Shown here: positions 5,503 to 13,027 of the stretch, one piece after another
Layout of the letters: the number at the start of each line of letters is the position of its first letter
Position numbering within the stretch: the stretch's first letter is position 1
DNA from: Clostridiales bacterium
GTDB lineage: Bacteria > Bacillota > Clostridia > Oscillospirales > CAG-272
Assembly (NCBI GenBank): GCA_019415985.1
Contig: DXYE01000047.1
Coordinates: 1,235-18,340 of the forward strand
Length of the DNA stretch: 17,106 nt
Direction of reading: 5' to 3'
Notes under the pieces: model-generated
Database searches by the model: none
What the model saw: only the letters and a program-made list of their open reading frames with translations
What the model was told of the DNA's origin: nothing
Program-made: the position numbers and the translations under genes

Positions 5503-7341
5503 TCAGCTCGCTTTCTTCAGTTCCCGGGCTGTTGGCTGCATGGCTGTCGTGTTGTTTCTGGACTGTACCGTAAGCGGCTGTCCTGTGACAAAACGCAGAA
5601 GCAGCGTTTGAGAAGGCATGGAAACGGAATTAAAGGCCGCAATGCTTTCCGTGTTATCCACACATACCGGATAGTCAAGGCCGGTAATTTTGCGGATCAT
5701 CGCTGTGATTTCAATTCCGGCCAGTGTTTTCTCCGACAGGGACAGGGTGCTGTAATCCCGCCCTTTATAGGCGAATTTGAATACGTTGATCACTTCGCCG
5801 GTAGACCGTACTACGTCGAACAGCTTGATTTTTACATTGGGCATCTGCAGATCAGCCACGGCGATTTCGGTACGCTTACAAAGAAAGTCACTTAGAACAG
5901 ACAGGACATTTCTGCACTTATGAATTTGCTCGCTATAAACCTCCTGCTGCATATAAGCGTCTTTTAGTTTTTCTTCGCAGCTCATATCTTGAATGGCTTG
6001 AATCTGCGCATCAATTCCGATCAAATCTGCAATAAGGCAGTTCAGTTCGGAATACTCGTCTTCGTTTAGATTTCCGAGTTTAAGCAATTGATCTAACTGT
6101 TCCAATGCTGCTCGCAATGCTGCTCGGTTTTCTGAACGGTCGGTATTGCTATTGTTTTCCTCCTCCAGCTTTAGCAGCATTTGGGATAGCTTGTTCAAAT
6201 CATCCTCCTTGAATTGCTCAAATACAGCTTTAGACTTGCTGTCCATTTCTGCAAGCTCTTTGCCCTGCGCAACGCGTGCTTGTCCCTGTTCTGCCAACTG
6301 CTTCAGTTCGGCCATCATACTGTTTTGTACCTCCGGCAGATTTTGCTCGGTAATACGCATTAGGCAGGTAGGACACTGGCTGCCGGGTTTCAGTTCTTTC
6401 ACACGATTTGCCAGCGCCTTGTATCGCTGTGACAGATTCTTGATCTCGGCGGCATTTTCCGCTATGGCCTGCGTGTATTTGGAAATATAGGGCTTATGCC
6501 GGGTTTCCTCGATTTTAGCGCGAAGCTGCAGGATCTGTGGATCTTCGCTTTCCGGCGCGGCTGACAGCTTTTGCAGTAGCATATCCCGTTGAATGGAAAG
6601 ATCTTCGATTTCGATGCTTGCGAACTGTTTGTCCGCAAGCGATTTCTTTCGGGCTTCAAGCCTCGCTCTTTCTGCGTGCAGTTCAGCGAGCTTTTGCTTT
6701 GCTGTTCTGCGAGCGTCTTCAGCAGCAACGATGGTTCCCTGAATACACATTGCCTCTTCTTCCATCTGATGAATTGCTTCACGAAACTTTTTAGATTCCG
6801 CCTCTACGGATGAAGTGTTTAGGTCAAGTCCATTCAGGTATTCCAGATCGTTTTCGCTCATATGTTTCAATACCGCATCGGCAGACACAGGCTGCAAATA
6901 TTTTAGAATCAGCGCCCGTCCTTTATCTCCCAGCCGTTCGGTTAGGTAGGTAGGATTGAACATTGACAAAAAGGTGTCCTTGTCACAGAACATTCGATCA
7001 ATGTCGGTCTGGCGAATGGTATAGGAATCCAGTGAAAGAGCCGTCTTGTCACCGTTGCGGTTGCGGATAAGGGTATGCGGCTTTCCGTTTTGGTCAGTAA
7101 AATCAAGCTGCACCTGGGTTCCGGCGGCCCTTTCGTTCATCAGCCGTTCAATTTTCTGCTCCCCATAGTAGGAAACGCCATACAGCGCATAGCAAATGCC
7201 ATGCGCCATAGTAGTTTTCCCGGTACCGTTGTGGCCGGTGATATAGCTGATATCACCGAAAGTGTAACTCTCCGGGGCTTTATGGTTCCGGAAATCAGTA
7301 AAAGTGATGCCTGTGATTTTCATAGCGGTAATCTGTTCCAT
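5503..7341 (-). CDS. SbcC/Rad50-like SMC-family ATPase with zinc hook (612 aa)
   Basis: The ATG at 7341 has AGGAGG six bases upstream; the frame runs open to 7608, but that stretch overlaps the previous gene and lacks a ribosome site. Domains in order: Walker A GHNGTGKTT (36-44), a long helical region, a zinc-hook CPTC (323-326) at the midpoint of the coiled coil, a second helical arm, a signature-like LSLSEKTLAGIE (533-544), and Walker B PVCVDN with a nearby Glu (558-565). This is the layout of Rad50/SbcC, which open and bridge DNA ends, but it is much shorter than host SbcC (about 1000 aa). No SbcD/Mre11 nuclease gene is in the window. With the neighbouring Rad52-type protein it suggests element-encoded recombination or end processing. 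The signature lacks the usual LSGGQ, as in many phage and plasmid homologues. Confidence 0.85.
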   Translation of the reverse strand: MEQITAMKITGITFTDFRNHKAPESYTFGDISYITGHNGTGKTTMAHGICYALYGVSYYGEQKIERLMNERAAGTQVQLDFTDQNGKPHTLIRNRNGDKTALSLDSYTIRQTDIDRMFCDKDTFLSMFNPTYLTERLGDKGRALILKYLQPVSADAVLKHMSENDLEYLNGLDLNTSSVEAESKKFREAIHQMEEEAMCIQGTIVAAEDARRTAKQKLAELHAERARLEARKKSLADKQFASIEIEDLSIQRDMLLQKLSAAPESEDPQILQLRAKIEETRHKPYISKYTQAIAENAAEIKNLSQRYKALANRVKELKPGSQCPTCLMRITEQNLPEVQNSMMAELKQLAEQGQARVAQGKELAEMDSKSKAVFEQFKEDDLNKLSQMLLKLEEENNSNTDRSENRAALRAALEQLDQLLKLGNLNEDEYSELNCLIADLIGIDAQIQAIQDMSCEEKLKDAYMQQEVYSEQIHKCRNVLSVLSDFLCKRTEIAVADLQMPNVKIKLFDVVRSTGEVINVFKFAYKGRDYSTLSLSEKTLAGIEITAMIRKITGLDYPVCVDNTESIAAFNSVSMPSQTLLLRFVTGQPLTVQSRNNTTAMQPTARELKKAS

Positions 7342-7351
7342 CCTGTACCTC

Positions 7352-8005
7352 CTAATTCCACAGCAGTTGTTCGCTGATGTTAAGTTCCTTGAGCTCTGTC
7401 GGCGCCGACGTAGCGGCCGCCAGATTGAACATTTCCTTATAGGACTGGGTATCCGGACGCAGGAGGGTATACTCCCAAAGCTGATTGTCGTATTCACCGA
7501 CGATCTGCCAACGGCTGAAATTAGATACTTGGATTTCCGTACGCATAATGTTGTACAGAATGTACCCCTCCGAAATTTTGTGCGGAAAGCTGTTGCGGAA
7601 ATTTTCAATCGTTTCGCATTTTTTACGCAGGCGTTCTGTTTCGGAAGCCGGGGAAATCGTTGTTGTTTCAGGACGGATAGCAGAAAGCTTAGCTTTTAGC
7701 TCGTCCAGTTGGAATTGCAGATTTCTCGATTCCTTTTCGGTCTCTTGCTGCTTTGCTTTGGCCGTTTCCAGTTCCTCTTCTTTTTTGGCAAGAAGATTTC
7801 CTTGTAACTGCTCGGAAATGCGTTCGTGGGTATTCATCGTAAGAATCAGAGCCGCGCACAGTCCGGCCAGCAAAATCATGATAAAACTGTATTTCGTCAT
7901 ATACGGCAGATCGCTTTCACAAATGAGAAGACCAGAAATTGTCGCCAGTACACAGAGCACTGTAACGGCGGTAAGAAACAGGATTTTATGTTTTGGGGTT
8001 TTCAA
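7352..8005 (-). CDS. Membrane-anchored coiled-coil protein of unknown function (217 aa)
   Basis: Two TTG codons could start it. The one at 8005 is chosen because AAAGGA lies ten bases upstream, whereas the one at 8014 almost touches the site. Two hydrophobic segments (about residues 7-27, including ILFLTAVTVLCVLATISGLL, and 40-57, including FIMILLAGLCAALIL) make an N-terminal hairpin membrane anchor. A charged coiled coil follows (about 65-110, rich in KEEELETAKAKQ-like heptads), then a soluble C-terminal domain of about 90 residues containing SRWQIVGEYDNQLWEYTLL. No enzyme motif is seen. The gene lies ten bases before the SbcC-like gene and after the Rad52-like gene, so it may tether a DNA-processing complex to the membrane; that is inference from position. 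Confidence 0.7.
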   Translation of the reverse strand: MKTPKHKILFLTAVTVLCVLATISGLLICESDLPYMTKYSFIMILLAGLCAALILTMNTHERISEQLQGNLLAKKEEELETAKAKQQETEKESRNLQFQLDELKAKLSAIRPETTTISPASETERLRKKCETIENFRNSFPHKISEGYILYNIMRTEIQVSNFSRWQIVGEYDNQLWEYTLLRPDTQSYKEMFNLAAATSAPTELKELNISEQLLWN

Positions 8006-8036
8006 GATAATCAATTCCTTTCGTTATAAATTGCGG

Positions 8037-8062
8037 AGCACCGGCTATGCTTTGCCGGCACT
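8037..8062 (-). other. Intercistronic hairpin without T-run
   Basis: On the - strand AGTGCCGGC pairs with GCCGGTGCT (9 bp including two G-U pairs) around an 8-base loop, in the short gap between the Rad52-like and membrane protein genes. No T-run follows, so an RNA processing or stability element is more likely than a terminator. Confidence 0.35.
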
Positions 8063-8086
8063 CTGTTCGATTTGGATTTGAGATGC

Positions 8087-8923
8087 CTATGCCGCCATCT
8101 GATAGCTTTCAACGATGTTATAATCGCCAACGATGGGCGAATTCTTTTTTAGCAGCTTCAAATTGCAGATGCTTTGGCCCGTTTTCAACGGAGCCTCGCC
8201 ACGGATATACCCGGACACGGATTCTCCTGTCGGCTTTTTCGCAGTAATTAGCGTTTGAGCGCCGCTGCCGCCTTTGGAAATCTGGAGATTTGTGATTGTC
8301 CAAATTTCTGCGTCAGGCATCGACTTTTGGGAGAACCGCCCCTGCATCAGAGAGGATTCCTTTTGCTGAGCTGTCGGGGGTATTGTCGCAGCTTTGGTTC
8401 CCGATGCCGTTTGTTCATTCCCAGCAGGCGGGTTGGCGGCTGCTGAAAGGAGCTGTGCCACAAATCGGTTATACTGCTTCTCCAGTGCAGGAAACTGATC
8501 GTCCGGAATGTACTTTCCGTCTTTGAGCGGAATCCAGATGTTTTTCAAATCGTACAAGTACCGCCCGATCCCCCACATGGAGGCCGCACGCTTGAAGGCG
8601 TTGGAAAGACCACCCTTGATGGGCTCAATGTCGGTACTTCCGGCGCCGTCGCTTTTGGTAATCCATTCACCCCGGTCAGCATAGTAAATACTGATTTCGC
8701 AGATGTGGGCGGTTCCGGAGTTGTCCTTGCCGGCCACCGTACACAAATGGTTTTGCCAGTTATCCCGGCCGAGCACAGCGTCCAGCCGCTTTTGAATGGC
8801 CCGGGAATCGACAAAGGCAGCTACCTGCCCCTTGGCTTTGTCTTTGGTGGTGCATAGGACGCGCCATTCGATTTCATTTGCAGGAAAGGGATATTCCAAT
8901 GCTTTTGCCTGTTCGTTTGTCAT
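8087..8923 (-). CDS. Rad52/Rad22-family single-strand annealing protein (278 aa)
   Basis: A GGAGGA site precedes the ATG at 8923. Residues 30-125 match the core of bacterial and phage Rad52-family annealing proteins: KGQVAAFVDSRAIQKRLDAV, the NWQ element at 55-57, the strand EWITKSDGAGSTDIEPIKGG and FKRAASMWGIGRYLYDL. Residues 155-205 are a Pro/Ala/Ser-rich linker, and the last 75 residues (from about WTITNLQISKG) form a separate beta-rich domain ending near NIVESYQMAA. The family coats single-stranded DNA and promotes annealing during repair, replication or integration of mobile DNA. It sits in an operon with the SbcC-like ATPase and primase, which fits an element-encoded recombination module. 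Confidence in the family is high; the role of the C-terminal domain is unknown. Confidence 0.9.
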   Translation of the reverse strand: MTNEQAKALEYPFPANEIEWRVLCTTKDKAKGQVAAFVDSRAIQKRLDAVLGRDNWQNHLCTVAGKDNSGTAHICEISIYYADRGEWITKSDGAGSTDIEPIKGGLSNAFKRAASMWGIGRYLYDLKNIWIPLKDGKYIPDDQFPALEKQYNRFVAQLLSAAANPPAGNEQTASGTKAATIPPTAQQKESSLMQGRFSQKSMPDAEIWTITNLQISKGGSGAQTLITAKKPTGESVSGYIRGEAPLKTGQSICNLKLLKKNSPIVGDYNIVESYQMAA

Positions 8924-8946
8924 ATTGTGGTTCCTCCAATCTGTCG

Positions 8947-9609
8947 TTAAATAAAGTCTTTCAGTGTCGTGTTCGGCATTGGCACCAGCACTTGGTCGTA
9001 GTAATACTGCCGGTCCTTATCCTGTAGGTGCTCCAGCAGATCCCGATGCCCCAGTCCCAGCCGGTTATAGCGCTCCTGATAGCGATCATCGTTGTCGGGC
9101 AAGGACAAGATGTAATACGGGAGATTGCTGAGCTGCTGTAAGGACTGAATATGCGGGAGCGGATTCGCACCAATACATAAGCTGAAACGAAGGACATTAG
9201 AAAACGGGTAAAAGAACATTCTGGTGTCCGGTGTAAGCTTTCCGAGATCCGGCACACCCAGGTTGACGCCTGAAATCCGGCCGCTGTCCTCAATGCGGAA
9301 TCCGAACAGAAGGCGCGGCAGCGGGAAGTTGGGGTACTCGGTGTTCATGTAGGTGACCGCCGCCCGTTCTTCCGGGAATTCCAAAACGGCATATCGCTGT
9401 CCGTGATCTTCATCCACCGTAACACTCACAGCGTTGTCCGGCAGCAGGCCAGTCGTGATACGGGTGTCGCTGAGACTTTTTGCGAGGCAATTGAACAGTA
9501 TGTCAGCAGAAATCATCTTTGTCCGCTGTTCCCCATTCTCCAGAAATTCTAAGCGAATGCATTTGTCCTCGCGAAACCGCAGGACCATTTCATCCTCAGG
9601 ATTTTTCAT
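8947..9609 (-). CDS. E2-like ubiquitin-conjugating-type protein, PRTRC-B / Prok-E2_D-like (220 aa)
   Basis: The ATG overlaps the previous stop codon (ATGA), showing coupled translation. The middle contains the sequence I recall as diagnostic of PRTRC system protein B and the Prok-E2_D family: YPNFPLPRLLFGF (92-104), then TPDTRMFFYPFSNV (126-139), then SLCIGANPLP (143-152) with C145 in the place proposed for the E2 catalytic cysteine, then LPDNDDRY (170-177). The N-terminal 90 residues look like beta strands and match the usual pre-E2 region. In such systems the E2-like protein would accept a ubiquitin-like protein from the E1 on a cysteine. It is separated from the E1 and JAB genes by about 5 kb but is in the same operon. 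The assignment rests on remembered motifs; a profile search is needed. Confidence 0.7.
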   Translation of the reverse strand: MKNPEDEMVLRFREDKCIRLEFLENGEQRTKMISADILFNCLAKSLSDTRITTGLLPDNAVSVTVDEDHGQRYAVLEFPEERAAVTYMNTEYPNFPLPRLLFGFRIEDSGRISGVNLGVPDLGKLTPDTRMFFYPFSNVLRFSLCIGANPLPHIQSLQQLSNLPYYILSLPDNDDRYQERYNRLGLGHRDLLEHLQDKDRQYYYDQVLVPMPNTTLKDFI

Positions 9610-10193
9610 GCTATCTTCCTTTCTGTTCTGTCTTGAATAATGGCATCGGCCGACAGGCGCTTGGGTTCTTTTGCAGAAGACGCAAGCTCCTCTTCCAGCC
9701 TTTTCACTGCTTCCTTATAATAGGATCGGATGTTATACAGCGCTTGTACCAACTGTACCGGCTGGTAGAATTCTACACTGGTGAATACGGCGAGGCACGG
9801 CCATTTTTTCTCGGTGGTCTTTTTCGGTGTAAACAGGCACCAGTTGATGCAGTAGTCGTTGATCCCATTCATCTCGTAATTCACAAGATCTGTTGCTTCT
9901 TTGACGTACCGATTGTTTTTGAACGAAACCTGATTTTTTCTGCCATACTCCCTGCATAGCCGGTAGAAGTCCTCCATGCTGGGAAAACAGAATTTTTGAA
10001 TATAGGCATTGCACTCGTCTATCGGTGCGCTAACGCTTGATGCTACGTCTTCCAGAGCGATATAACAGGTTTCCCAAAAGCATTCGATATCCAGTATCTC
10101 GCCATAAATTTTGACACCGTTATCATACCGAAGCTTTTCTATAGCAAGAATACCGAGCAGTGCGTCCATAGGGATCTCTCGTTCTTCAAACAT
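9606..10193 (-). CDS. Unknown protein encoded just upstream of the E2-like gene (195 aa)
   Basis: The ATG at 10193 has AAGGAG upstream; the frame is open to 10253, but that part overlaps the preceding gene. The protein looks mixed alpha/beta: a helical first half with acidic patches, a central segment including MEDFYRLCREYGRKNQVSFK, a run NDYCINWCLFTPKKTTEKKW, and a helical C-terminus (QALYNIRSYYKEAVKRLEEE) that may be coiled coil. Six cysteines are present but no clear metal site. Its stop codon overlaps the start of the E2-like gene by four bases, so the two are probably made in similar amounts and may act together. Family not recognised. Confidence 0.65.
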   Translation of the reverse strand: MFEEREIPMDALLGILAIEKLRYDNGVKIYGEILDIECFWETCYIALEDVASSVSAPIDECNAYIQKFCFPSMEDFYRLCREYGRKNQVSFKNNRYVKEATDLVNYEMNGINDYCINWCLFTPKKTTEKKWPCLAVFTSVEFYQPVQLVQALYNIRSYYKEAVKRLEEELASSAKEPKRLSADAIIQDRTERKIA

Positions 10194-10207
10194 TTTTGCC
10201 TGTCTCC

Positions 10208-10540
10208 TTATAAAAATGTCGTCTGCCCGCATTTGGCGGGTATGTTGCAACAAGTTTGATACCAGTTGTACAGTTGGGATAATTCCGTGGAATATCGCTT
10301 GTAGTTATCCATATAAAAATCGTAAATTGCGTCGATATCGTCTCTATCGAATCGATCCATATCCAGAGTGTTGGTAGCCACGACCTTGCCTTCCAGAATT
10401 GGGCACAACACGTTTTCATATAGATACCGCATCCCGTCGCTGCAGTCTTTCGGCTCATAAAAAGGGGTTGAAACGCGCTCGGTTTCTTCGGGAACGGCCC
10501 TCAGCTTTTCGATCAGTTTGGAAATCCGAATCGAGTTCAT
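10208..10540 (-). CDS. Small unknown protein (110 aa)
   Basis: Its ATG overlaps the stop codon of the previous gene (ATGA), indicating coupled translation, and it ends 14 bases before the next start. It is acidic and mostly helical, with a Tyr-rich stretch (IYDFYMDNYKRYSTELSQLY) and a C-terminal cluster C-C-x(6)-C (TCCNIPAKCGQ) that could bind metal. No known domain is recognised. It forms a tightly linked trio with the neighbours on both sides, upstream of the E2-like gene. Confidence 0.65.
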   Translation of the reverse strand: MNSIRISKLIEKLRAVPEETERVSTPFYEPKDCSDGMRYLYENVLCPILEGKVVATNTLDMDRFDRDDIDAIYDFYMDNYKRYSTELSQLYNWYQTCCNIPAKCGQTTFL

Positions 10541-11034
10541 TGGTATTCATCCTCCAATCGAATTTGGGTTTGCCGCTTTTCGAGATCGGTTTCAATCCGA
10601 AAAGTCTTACCGCCCGTAAGCCGGTATTTGGAACATACTGTCCCGCAGCCGGATTGCAGGCTTTTGTTGTTTTCGGTCCGATCCCATGCAGAAATATCAC
10701 CCCAATCCCCGTGTCGGTGATGTACCAGAGCGAGTGTTCGATCGAAATCTGAGATTGTTTCTTCCGCTTGTTTCGATACGTTGATGATTCCTGTATCGAA
10801 AGATGTATCAAGCATCGGGCGAGTTGTTTGAGCGTTCGTTACATAGATAAGCTGCAGATACAGTTCTTCCCGCTTTTCCGCAAGTGACAGAAAACGGCTG
10901 TATTCGTAATCCATTTTGTCGGTTGTCTTTCGACTGTTTTTCACGGATAAAAGCACACGCTTTTTTGCTGTTTGCAGCCGAATATTCATGATCAGCAGGC
11001 GGATTTTTATTTGGAGGTAGGACATAAGGTTCAT
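10537..11034 (-). CDS. Protein with a plasmid-type HxxGDWG domain (165 aa)
   Basis: AGAAAGGA eight bases before the ATG supports this start. The N-terminal 60 residues are basic and helical (LQIKIRLLIMNIRLQTAKKR, then KMDYEYSRFLSLAEKREELY). The C-terminal 65 residues follow a pattern I remember from many plasmid-borne small proteins: HHRHGDWGDISAWDRTENN, a Gly/Cys region (SGCGTVCSKYRL), then a strand with T-D followed by R-x-T-x-I-x-L-x-x-EY. The function of that domain is not known to me, though databases often label it loosely. The fusion of a helical N-terminus to it is worth noting. It is translationally coupled to the next gene. Confidence 0.65.
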   Translation of the reverse strand: MNLMSYLQIKIRLLIMNIRLQTAKKRVLLSVKNSRKTTDKMDYEYSRFLSLAEKREELYLQLIYVTNAQTTRPMLDTSFDTGIINVSKQAEETISDFDRTLALVHHRHGDWGDISAWDRTENNKSLQSGCGTVCSKYRLTGGKTFRIETDLEKRQTQIRLEDEYQ

Positions 11035-11064
11035 ATAAGCAATCCTTTCTCTTTTTGGTGAACT

Positions 11065-11616
11065 TTAAGCAGCCCGCATCAGCGGGCTGCTCAAGGTTTT
11101 TGTTCGAATTCGTGACATCATATCGTCCATCTGTCCGGCCTTGAAGCCGAGCATCCTGCAAATTTTGGATTTGGAACATCCCGCCATCAGCAGGCACACA
11201 ATTTCACGCTCTGTTTGGCTAAAGCTTTCCAGCGTTTCCCGGACACATATAGCTTCCAGCGTTTCTTCCGCATAATCTCTGGCGTCAGAAATCATTTCTT
11301 CCAATAAATAAGGACCACAGAAAGGCTCATGTATGCTTAGGAGTATCGCTTGGTTTTTAGGGCGCGCCTTGTCTCTTTCATAGTTGATAAGGCAGGTGTT
11401 CATAGCGCTCCAAGCAATTGTTGAAAAGGCATACTGACGCCGCAGATCCTCTCGTCGAAAGTATTTCTGCACGCCGTGTAAGTAACCGAAGACAACTACG
11501 TCATAATATTCGTCTTCCGGTAGTTCTTTTCGGTTCAGGTAACGGGAAACCATCTGGTGATGCTCTGCCGCAAAGGCGCTTTCCTGTTCGGTCAATGGTT
11601 CCATTTGTTTTTTCAT
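11065..11616 (-). CDS. Sigma-70-family-like regulator (ECF-type layout, 183 aa)
   Basis: The ATG at 11616 has AGAAAGGA upstream; the frame is open to 11652, but that stretch overlaps the methyltransferase gene end. A region-2-like part spans about residues 35-80, including YYDVVVFGYLHGVQKYF and a stretch with aromatic and basic residues (FSTIAWSAMNTCLINYERDK) as in the core-binding and -10 helix of sigma factors. A region-4-like HTH spans about 132-172 (SQTEREIVCLLMAGCSKSKI, then MLGFKAGQMDDMMSRIRTK). The size fits extracytoplasmic-function sigma factors. No anti-sigma factor gene is seen in the window. It could direct transcription of element genes, or have become a plain DNA-binding protein. 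It lies inside the operon, 28 bases after the methyltransferase. Confidence 0.7.
   Translation of the reverse strand: MKKQMEPLTEQESAFAAEHHQMVSRYLNRKELPEDEYYDVVVFGYLHGVQKYFRREDLRRQYAFSTIAWSAMNTCLINYERDKARPKNQAILLSIHEPFCGPYLLEEMISDARDYAEETLEAICVRETLESFSQTEREIVCLLMAGCSKSKICRMLGFKAGQMDDMMSRIRTKTLSSPLMRAA
11069..11090 (-). other. Perfect hairpin over the end of the sigma-like gene
   Basis: GCAGCCCGC (11069-11077) pairs perfectly with GCGGGCTGC (11082-11090) around ATCA. It covers the last codons of the sigma-like gene and ends just before its stop codon. No T-run follows, so it is not a typical terminator. It could protect the 3' end of a processed transcript or affect the level of the next gene, whose start is 35 bases further on. 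Confidence 0.4.
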
Positions 11617-11644
11617 AGTCGTCGATTCCTTTCTCTTTTCGTTT

Positions 11645-13027
11645 TCAACCAAGAGACTGATAGCCTTCGGGAGACAGGATATTGAAAATCAGCTTGTTGG
11701 AAGTGATCTCTCGCATCTCTGTTTTCCCGTTAGCGTTTTCGTCCCCGATTTTGGTTTTCCTTTCTTTGACAATACGTCCCTTGATGATATGGGGCGTCTC
11801 GCATTCCACCAAGCCGTTCATCAGCCCGCTGGCGCCCACCAAACCGATCTGGGAAAGGTTCAGCGGCAGCAGCGGACGGCGATCCCGGGTGTCCAGTGTC
11901 CGATTTTCAAACAAGCGGTTGATGCTTTTGGAACTTTTCAGCTGCGCGGCAAGCTCCGCCACGTTGAATTTTTCACCCTTGAACATCTCCACGGGCTTTG
12001 CAGCGGCCGGAAGGGCATACGCCTGTTCCGGCAGATCACTCAGTAGCGGGATATTTTCAGGCGACAGCACAAATTCAGACAATCGCTGTGCTTTTTTCAG
12101 TTCTTCTGTTCGGGGGCATTTGATGCCCAGGAAGACTGCCTGCTTGAAGCGGTCGAATTCCTTGCCGAGAAATCGGAATACCCGAAGGCTCTCAAAGTTT
12201 TCGCACAACACCTGACAGACGTCCGGCGTGGCCCGGTAGTAAGGGATGATGTAGATCAGCAGGCCGCCGTCCGCCAACAGGCGCAGACTGTCCGCCAAAA
12301 ACGCCTTTTCCATACGCCGGCTGCCAAATTCTGATATGACCGACAGATACGGCGGGTTTAGGAAAAGGGCTTGGAAAGCGCCGGCGCTGATCCGGGAATG
12401 AAAGAAGCTCCCGAACCCGACACGCTTCAGGCGGGTCTGCGCTTCTTCCGCACGGACTTCATCCAGTTCGATGCCATAGGTTACAGCCTTTTCCTCTTCG
12501 GCAAAGGCGGCAAGCGCCAGCCCTTCTCCGCAGCACGGATCAAGGATGTTGACCGATTCCTTTGGAAATACCACCGCTTTTTTCAGCAACTTCACATGAT
12601 TGAGGTCAGTGGGGTAATATCCCATCCGCACACGGTTCATAAGATGGCCCAAAGCGGCTGCATCGATGCGGGTTTCACAGGGCATCATCCCTTCAAACGC
12701 TTCCAGGGCACGGCAAAGCGGTGCATAGCTTTTCGCACCGAGATAGTCGTACCGTTTCAGCGTCTTATACAGCTTTCCGGTGATTTGTATCAGTTCTGCA
12801 TCTCCATACTCGTTGAGCTGCTGGATCAGCAAGGGGAATTCTTCCCAAAGCCGTTTCACAATACTTTGCAGTTCTACAAGCGTATCGCGTTCCCGATTCA
12901 GGCCGGTCCCCCTGTACTGATCGTACTGGTTCCGTACCTTCGGGAGCTGCTCCCGAAGCTGGCAGAGATTGCGTTTGGATCTGGCGATTTCTTCAAGGCA
13001 AAAGCAGGTTTGTACTGTTTCACTCAT
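11645..13027 (-). CDS. Class I SAM-dependent methyltransferase, N6-adenine-type motif (460 aa)
   Basis: The ATG at 13027 lies inside the end of the radical SAM gene (8-base overlap), with GGAGGA eight bases upstream; earlier in-frame codons lack a ribosome site. After a helical N-terminal 130 residues comes a Rossmann methyltransferase core: motif I ILDPCCGEGLAL (161-172), the acidic end of strand two GIELDE (185-190), and NPPYLS (224-229), the NPPY motif IV of enzymes that methylate adenine N6 or glutamine side chains. The C-terminal 150 residues are probably for target recognition. It resembles the DUF6094-type methyltransferases that I recall from Clostridia mobile elements (name unverified). 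No restriction enzyme is nearby, so protection from host restriction or a regulatory role is more likely than a complete restriction system. Confidence 0.82.
   Translation of the reverse strand: MSETVQTCFCLEEIARSKRNLCQLREQLPKVRNQYDQYRGTGLNRERDTLVELQSIVKRLWEEFPLLIQQLNEYGDAELIQITGKLYKTLKRYDYLGAKSYAPLCRALEAFEGMMPCETRIDAAALGHLMNRVRMGYYPTDLNHVKLLKKAVVFPKESVNILDPCCGEGLALAAFAEEEKAVTYGIELDEVRAEEAQTRLKRVGFGSFFHSRISAGAFQALFLNPPYLSVISEFGSRRMEKAFLADSLRLLADGGLLIYIIPYYRATPDVCQVLCENFESLRVFRFLGKEFDRFKQAVFLGIKCPRTEELKKAQRLSEFVLSPENIPLLSDLPEQAYALPAAAKPVEMFKGEKFNVAELAAQLKSSKSINRLFENRTLDTRDRRPLLPLNLSQIGLVGASGLMNGLVECETPHIIKGRIVKERKTKIGDENANGKTEMREITSNKLIFNILSPEGYQSLG

Noticed and set aside
7342..7608. Upstream extension of the SbcC-like frame
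   Set aside because: The stretch is Arg/Ser-rich, overlaps the membrane protein gene in another frame and has no ribosome site; AGGAGG directly before 7341 decides the start.
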